Positions 5,535 to 8,672 of a stretch of DNA of 8,672 nucleotides are shown here, piece by piece; positions within the stretch are counted from its first letter, which is position 1, and every line of letters begins with the position of its first letter. This stretch comes from Ruminococcus sp. UBA3800. Lineage in GTDB: Bacteria; Bacillota; Clostridia; Oscillospirales; Ruminococcaceae. The translations under genes and the position numbers were made by a program. The notes below the pieces were generated by a model. That model made no database searches. It was not told the DNA's origin and saw only the letters and a program-made list of their open reading frames with translations. The stretch is from the NCBI GenBank assembly GCA_002368715.1, contig DFEO01000134.1, positions 1 through 8,672 on the forward strand. The letters are read 5' to 3'.

Positions 5535-6050
5535 CTACTTCCTTCTGGAAGGTGATCTTCTCTTGTTGTCGATGACCTTTTTCAGGTCTGAAAATCTCTC
5601 CTCACTGCTGGCCTTGAACTTTGAAAGCATATCCTCAAAGTCCGCATTCCCCGAGTTCGCATTCGGGTCATATACAGGAGGCGGGTTTTTCGAGAGATCC
5701 TGCACATCGGCAGGCTCACGAGAAAACCTCTGTCTCGGCGGTGCATCTCTGCGCTCGCCCTTATTGAAGGGTCTTGCGCCCTTGCTGTCGTTCCTGTTGA
5801 ATTTTCTTGGCTGCTCGGGCATCGCCTTCTTTATCGAAAGCGATATCTTGCCGTCGTCGGTCAGGCTCAGCACCTTGACCTTTACAGTCTGCCCCTCGGT
5901 AAGATGATCCTTTATCTCGCTTACAAAAGTGTTTGCCACCTCCGAGATATGTACCATTCCCGTCTGATTTTTGTCCACCTCGACAAATGCGCCGAACTTG
6001 GTGATGCCTGTTACTTTTCCCTCATAAATTTTTCCTACTTCAAGCTGCAT
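5535..6050 (-). CDS. yabR: S1-domain RNA-binding protein YabR
   Basis: A 171-residue protein with one S1 RNA-binding domain (about 4-75): VGKIYEGKVTGITKFGAFVEV, then TGMVHISEVAN and DGKISLSIKKA. The basic, proline-rich linker (about 78-130) is longer than in Bacillus YabR. The C-terminus FEDMLSKFKASSEERFSDLKK plus a basic tail matches the YabR C-terminus, which supports YabR over other S1 proteins. A role in binding RNA or the ribosome is likely; the exact function is not established. The ATG at 6050 aligns with the family start. Its ribosome site is poor (AGAGGA about 14 bases upstream), so an in-frame TTG at 6089 cannot be fully excluded. It follows divIC, as in Bacillus, by 51 bases. Confidence 0.9.
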   Translation of the reverse strand: MQLEVGKIYEGKVTGITKFGAFVEVDKNQTGMVHISEVANTFVSEIKDHLTEGQTVKVKVLSLTDDGKISLSIKKAMPEQPRKFNRNDSKGARPFNKGERRDAPPRQRFSREPADVQDLSKNPPPVYDPNANSGNADFEDMLSKFKASSEERFSDLKKVIDNKRRSPSRRK

Positions 6051-6101
6051 GGTGTTTTTAATGATCCTCTCTGAACGTGCCCTTGGCAAATTTGTGCGGC
6101 G

Positions 6102-6473
6102 TCAGTCGCCGTCTGTTACTATGTAATACCTCTTTTCATTCGGATAAGCATACCCCAGCTTTTCGATGGCGATCCTTTTCATATACTCGTCCTCGTCATC
6201 CGATTTGAGAAGCCTTACATATTCGTCGTTTTGCTGCTTTGCAGCTGTTATCTTCTTGCTTATCTCGGCAGATTCCTTTCTCAGCTGTGCCACCTGTGCC
6301 TGCTGTGAAACGATGGTATATACCGAATAGCCCAGAAGACAGATTATCGCCAGAAACACCAGCAGTCTTACGACCCGTGATCTGCGGGGCTTTGCGGCTG
6401 CGCCGCTCTGCGCCTTGGGCTCAAACGCAGCATCTGTCTCTTCGCTGCCTTTGTTTTTCCCGAACCAAAGCAT
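6102..6473 (-). CDS. divIC: Septum formation initiator DivIC
   Basis: A 123-residue bitopic division protein that works with FtsL and DivIB/FtsQ at the division septum. Residues 1-33 are cytoplasmic and basic near the membrane (KPRRSRVVR). Residues 34-54 form one transmembrane helix (LLVFLAIICLLGYSVYTIV). Residues 55-90 are a heptad-rich extracellular coiled coil. The C-terminal block DEYMKRIAIEKLGYAYPNE (95-113) is the hallmark of the DivIC/FtsB family. The ATG at 6473 is chosen because GGGAGTGGAG lies just upstream; a GTG at 6530 would add 19 residues encoded over a leader hairpin. The order yabQ, divIC, yabR is conserved with Bacillus subtilis. It has its own promoter, so it can be expressed in vegetative cells while yabPQ are not. 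Confidence 0.92.
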   Translation of the reverse strand: MLWFGKNKGSEETDAAFEPKAQSGAAAKPRRSRVVRLLVFLAIICLLGYSVYTIVSQQAQVAQLRKESAEISKKITAAKQQNDEYVRLLKSDDEDEYMKRIAIEKLGYAYPNEKRYYIVTDGD

Positions 6474-6503
6474 TTTTCTCCACTCCCAATGTTTTACACA
6501 AGT

Positions 6504-6525
6504 ATTGTCTTTTTCCAAAGACAAT
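6504..6525 (-). other. Hairpin in the divIC leader
   Basis: ATTGTCTTT and AAAGACAAT form a perfect 9-bp stem. On the transcript (minus) strand the loop reads GGAA, a GNRA-type tetraloop. It lies about 30 bases before the divIC ATG and just after the expected start site. No T-run follows, so it is not a terminator; a 5' stabilising or protein-binding role is possible. Confidence 0.5.
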
Positions 6526-6538
6526 TTCACTCCATAAC

Positions 6539-6568
6539 ATTATACACCTGTTTTGCCACAACTTTCAA
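6539..6568 (-). promoter_or_regulatory. SigA-type promoter of divIC
   Basis: On the minus strand TTGAAA (complement of 6563-6568) and TATAAT (complement of 6539-6544) are separated by 18 bases. The start would fall near 6532, about 58 bases before the ATG. It lies between the yabQ stop (6604) and divIC, with no terminator in between, so yabPQ read-through could add to it. Confidence 0.65.
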
Positions 6569-6603
6569 GTGCTTTTTTCGATTTTTTTCACAAATTCACA
6601 AAT

Positions 6604-7005
6604 TTATGCTATTTTAACAAACAAGCTTCTTATTTTTCCTATCAATTTGGTGATAAATCCTTTCAGCGGTCTCAGCACCCTTCTCAAAACCCATCTCCAC
6701 AGCCTTCCGAACGCTCTCACGAGCAGGTTCCCAAGGCTTATCCGCTCCATAACGGCGCCTGTCAGCATACCGACAAGAGCAAACACCCTTATCTGCCCTG
6801 TCAGCCCCGTGCAGAAGGTGAACAGCACGAACCAGAACAAAACGGTATACACCAGATCGCACACGAAGGTCAGGATGCGAATGTTTTTTGAAACTATCCT
6901 CAGCATCCTGAAAATATCATAGACCGCCCCCATAGCAAACCCTATCAGCACCGAAAGGAGAAACAACTGTGTTTCAAGCTCGAGCCCGAGCTGCATTTTA
7001 TCCAT
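6604..7005 (-). CDS. yabQ: Spore cortex biosynthesis protein YabQ
   Basis: A 133-residue integral membrane protein needed for spore cortex formation in Bacillus, where it sits in the mother-cell-side outer forespore membrane. Hydrophobic segments lie at about 11-28, 44-65 and 72-88; the segment FAMGAVYDIFRMLRI (23-37) is typical of the family. The C-terminal third is strongly basic (RLWRWVLRRVLRPLKGFITK). The ATG at 7005 lies 5 bases after the yabP stop, and its ribosome site GAGG overlaps the end of yabP (GGTGAGGTAAATG), indicating translational coupling. An internal ATG at 6996 is a weaker alternative. The TM number is slightly lower than I recall for the Bacillus protein. Confidence 0.9.
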   Translation of the reverse strand: MDKMQLGLELETQLFLLSVLIGFAMGAVYDIFRMLRIVSKNIRILTFVCDLVYTVLFWFVLFTFCTGLTGQIRVFALVGMLTGAVMERISLGNLLVRAFGRLWRWVLRRVLRPLKGFITKLIGKIRSLFVKIA

Positions 7006-7010
7006 TTACC

Positions 7011-7292
7011 TCACCCCGGCAGCCGCCCCAGCAGCCCGTGTTTTTTCCTGGTCTTGCGGCTTTCATAGCTCATCGAGCTTATCTCGCCCTCGACGTTTAT
7101 CTCGCCGCTCTCCACGCTCATATCGCTTATGCGAAGTGACGACCCTTTGATATAAAGCTCGCCAAGCTCTGTAAACAGGTGCATACCGCTGTCATCAAAG
7201 CTGCCCACCTCGGTTATGCCCGTAAGAAAGAGCTTTCTTCTGTCCTCAAGTATAAAATTATGTCTGCCCTGTGTTTTGTTTTCGTTCATCAT
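7011..7292 (-). CDS. yabP: Sporulation protein YabP
   Basis: A 93-residue soluble protein of the YabP family, a mother-cell sporulation protein associated with the forespore surface and required for normal cortex/coat assembly in Bacillus. The core LEDRRKLFLTGITEVGSFDD (16-34 region) and the closing GEINVEGEISSMSYES are family features. It is mostly short beta strands ending in a basic tail (RKTRKKHGLLGRLPG). There are two tandem ATGs (7292 and 7289); GGGAGG sits 5 bases before the first and 8 before the second, so either could start. It is the first gene of the yabPQ unit, preceded by a SigE-like promoter. In Bacillus hslR precedes it; here the upstream neighbour is a divergent esterase. Confidence 0.9.
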   Translation of the reverse strand: MMNENKTQGRHNFILEDRRKLFLTGITEVGSFDDSGMHLFTELGELYIKGSSLRISDMSVESGEINVEGEISSMSYESRKTRKKHGLLGRLPG

Positions 7293-7313
7293 AGATGCCT
7301 CCCTTCGTTCTAC

Positions 7314-7342
7314 ATTATATTTGAGAAGTTGTTTTTATATTC
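7314..7342 (-). promoter_or_regulatory. SigE-like promoter of yabPQ
   Basis: On the minus strand GAATATA (complement of 7336-7342) and AATATAAT (complement of 7314-7321) are 14 bases apart. Against the recalled SigE patterns KMATATT and CATAYAHT they match 6 of 7 and 7 of 8 positions, with typical spacing. SigE control of yabP is known in Bacillus subtilis. The -10 also contains TATAAT, but no -35 TTGACA-like box lies 17 bases upstream, which argues against SigA. Confidence 0.55.
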
Positions 7343-7359
7343 CGTTCATGGAGCTTCAA

Positions 7360-7392
7360 AACCTTAACTTGACAAATAGTGATATAAAGGTT
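7360..7392. promoter_or_regulatory. Candidate operator bracketing the esterase -35 box
   Basis: AACCTT (7360-7365) and AAGGTT (7387-7392) form a perfect 6-bp inverted repeat with a 21-base gap that encloses the -35 hexamer and touches the -10. The arrangement would suit a dimeric regulator, possibly sugar responsive. The half-sites are short, so this is tentative. Confidence 0.3.
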
Positions 7393-7397
7393 AAAAT
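7369..7397 (+). promoter_or_regulatory. SigA-type promoter of the esterase gene
   Basis: TTGACA (7369-7374), 17 bases, TAAAAT (7392-7397). The predicted start near 7404 gives a leader of about 29 bases containing GGGAGG (7419-7424) ahead of the ATG at 7433. Confidence 0.78.
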
Positions 7398-7432
7398 GAT
7401 AATACACTGAACGACTTTGGGAGGACTTTTTT

Positions 7433-8479
7433 ATGAAAACATTTATCAGCCCGACCTGCAAAGCGCTGGCTTATATGGGAAGGATAGACACAACATCCGA
7501 TGAAAAGGCAGGCTTTTTCTTTGCAGGCTCGAATGTTACGCTGCGCTTTCGTGGCACAGCCGTTTCGGTGAGGCTAAAAAATTTCAGATACTATGCCGAC
7601 ACGATGCTTGGCTTTATCCTTGACGGCGAGGAGCATAAGACCGCTGTCTCCGAGCATTACACGATAACCGATATCGTTCTTGCCGAGGGACTTGAGGACA
7701 CCGAGCACGAGCTTATCCTGTTCAAGCGTATGGGCGGTTCACATTATTTTGACTTTTACGGCTTTGAGATCGAGGGAGAAGCGCTTGAAGCAAAGAAGCT
7801 CCCCGAGCTGAAGATCGAATGCTTTGGTGACTCTGTTTCCGCAGGCGAGGTCTGTGAAGCTGTCGAATATGTGGGACAGAATGACCCCGAGGGTCACGAG
7901 GGCGTTTATGACAATGCTTGGCACAGCTATCCCTTCCTTACCGCAAGGGCGCTGGGCGCACAGATACACGACACCGCACAGGGGGGCATCGCTATCTTTG
8001 ACAAGACCGGCTGGTATCATATGCCCGACTGTATAGGTATGGAGTCGGTCTATGACAAGCTGAGATATTTCCCCGAAGCTGAGGGCGGTATCTCACAGTG
8101 GGATTTTTCAAAATACATTCCCGACATTGTTATTTTTGCCGTGGGTCAGAACGACAGTCACATTGAAGGTCAGCCCGACCCCGACATCACCGACCCTGAA
8201 TTCAGGACAAGGTGGAAGGAGGGCTACAAAAAGATCATCCGTAACCTGAGGTCACATTATCCCGATGCGTTCTTTGTTCTCACGCTCACAGTGCTTGGCC
8301 ACGATGCCCAGTGGGATGTGACTATCGGTGAGATAGCTGACGAGCTCGGGGACGACAGGATAAAGCATTTCGAGTTTTCGAGAAGCGGCAAAGCGACCCC
8401 CGGCCACCCGAGGATACCCGAGCAGGAAGAGATGTGTGAAGAGCTGACGGCTTATCTGAAAAAGGAGCTCGGCCTCTGA
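7433..8479 (+). CDS. CE2-like acetyl (xylan) esterase, SGNH hydrolase
   Basis: A 348-residue hydrolase that probably removes acetyl groups from sugars or xylo-oligosaccharides. Residues about 1-120 form a beta-sandwich-like domain (FFFAGSNVTLRFRGTAVSV, MLGFILDG, HELILFKRMGG, FYGFEIEG), as in carbohydrate esterase family 2. Residues 125-348 form the SGNH domain: ECFGDSVSAG with Ser134 (block I), AQGGIAI (block II), AVGQND with Asn240 (block III), and GHPRIPEQEEM with His325 (block V). The usual Asp three residues before the His is Thr322, so a Ser-His dyad is suggested, as reported for some CE2 enzymes. There is no signal peptide, so it should act in the cytosol on imported oligosaccharides. 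Start ATG at 7433 follows GGGAGG by 8 bases. It is a single-gene unit with its own promoter and terminator, divergent from yabP. Confidence 0.87.
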   Translation: MKTFISPTCKALAYMGRIDTTSDEKAGFFFAGSNVTLRFRGTAVSVRLKNFRYYADTMLGFILDGEEHKTAVSEHYTITDIVLAEGLEDTEHELILFKRMGGSHYFDFYGFEIEGEALEAKKLPELKIECFGDSVSAGEVCEAVEYVGQNDPEGHEGVYDNAWHSYPFLTARALGAQIHDTAQGGIAIFDKTGWYHMPDCIGMESVYDKLRYFPEAEGGISQWDFSKYIPDIVIFAVGQNDSHIEGQPDPDITDPEFRTRWKEGYKKIIRNLRSHYPDAFFVLTLTVLGHDAQWDVTIGEIADELGDDRIKHFEFSRSGKATPGHPRIPEQEEMCEELTAYLKKELGL

Positions 8480-8492
8480 AAAGAATAAACAC

Positions 8493-8525
8493 AAAACTCC
8501 CCCACCGACAGTGAGGGAGTTTTTC
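8493..8525 (+). terminator. Intrinsic terminator of the esterase gene
   Basis: The stem AAAACTCCC(C)CAC (8493-8505) with GTG(A)GGGAGTTTT (8511-8523) has one mismatch in 13 pairs and a 5-base loop, followed by T-rich sequence (8520-8529). It lies 13 bases after the stop codon. Confidence 0.88.
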
Positions 8526-8530
8526 TTTTG

Positions 8531-8564
8531 AAACAAAAAGAGCATCCCCGAAGGAATGCTCTTT
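8531..8564 (-). terminator. Intrinsic terminator of rplA
   Basis: On the minus strand a 12-bp stem (AAAGAGCATTCC with GGGATGCTCTTT, one T-G wobble) is capped by the very stable tetraloop TTCG and followed by TTTTTGTTT. It begins 18 bases past the rplA stop codon, so the ribosomal protein transcript ends here. Confidence 0.9.
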
Positions 8565-8582
8565 AAATTCCTGTCTGTCAGC

Positions 8583-8672
8583 TTAGTTGCCGTACTTAGC
8601 AGTGCTGATCTTTATTCCGGGGCCCATTGTCGAAGCAACGACAACGCTCTTGAGATACTGACCCTTTGCTGC
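8583..8672 (-). CDS. rplA: Ribosomal protein L1, 3' end only (partial)
   Basis: The last 29 codons and TAA stop of rplA, cut by the window edge. The visible end GQYLKSVVVASTMGPGIKIS matches the conserved C-terminus of bacterial L1, where STMGPG(I/V)K is characteristic. L1 binds 23S rRNA at the L1 stalk, and in many bacteria also represses its own mRNA. It would be preceded upstream, outside the window, by rplK in the usual order. The gene converges with the esterase and each has its own terminator. Confidence 0.93.
   Translation of the reverse strand, partial: AAKGQYLKSVVVASTMGPGIKISTAKYGN

Noticed and set aside
6474..6530. Upstream GTG start that would lengthen DivIC by 19 residues
   Set aside because: It would encode the leader hairpin, and the ATG at 6473 has a better ribosome site and a normal family N-terminus.
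1..8672. CRISPR array, tRNA, rRNA, insertion sequence or prophage genes
   Set aside because: No regularly spaced repeats, cloverleaf, rRNA-like segment, transposase or integrase motif was found on either strand.

Overview
The window looks like chromosomal DNA from a Gram-positive, low-to-mid GC, spore-lineage Firmicute, most likely a Ruminococcus-like member of the Oscillospiraceae (inference, no search run). The evidence is a forward sigma factor SigG, the yabP-yabQ-divIC-yabR block known from Bacillus and Clostridia, a clostridial DUF4321-type membrane protein, strong purine-rich ribosome binding sites, and a family-2-like acetyl esterase of the kind common in plant-fibre degraders. No phage, transposase, CRISPR, tRNA or rRNA was seen.

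Layout. 1-236: an intergenic stretch with a cluster of four palindromes, running into a perfect-consensus promoter for an Rrf2/IscR-type iron-sulfur regulator (237-671, TTG start). 684-1570: sigG on the minus strand, convergent with the regulator and bracketed by two strong hairpins. 1588-2877: a minus-strand PLP aminotransferase of the AspT type. 2878-3227: a divergent, AT-rich promoter region. 3228-4451: a 407-residue protein with two HTH-like segments, an acidic proline-rich linker and a coiled-coil tail, with no function I recognise. 4517-7292: a minus-strand series, read from high to low coordinate as yabP, yabQ, divIC, yabR, a DUF4321-like membrane protein and a lipoprotein. 7433-8479: a plus-strand SGNH/CE2-like esterase, divergent from yabP. 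8583-8672: the 3' end of rplA (ribosomal protein L1) on the minus strand.

How it fits together. Three loci concern sporulation: sigG (forespore programme), yabP and yabQ (mother-cell, spore coat/cortex assembly) and, in part, divIC (septation). The promoters read from sequence agree with compartment logic known from Bacillus: a SigF-like element precedes sigG and a SigE-like element precedes yabP. Housekeeping SigA-type promoters precede the Rrf2 gene, the aminotransferase, the 407-residue protein, divIC and the esterase. Nearly every transcription unit has a visible intrinsic terminator, so the units are compact and separately controlled.

The most unfamiliar elements are the 407-residue tandem-HTH/coiled-coil protein, the palindrome cluster upstream of the Rrf2 gene, and the pair of related GAGGTAT hairpins on either side of sigG. 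Family names come from recall of motifs and gene order, not from database searches.
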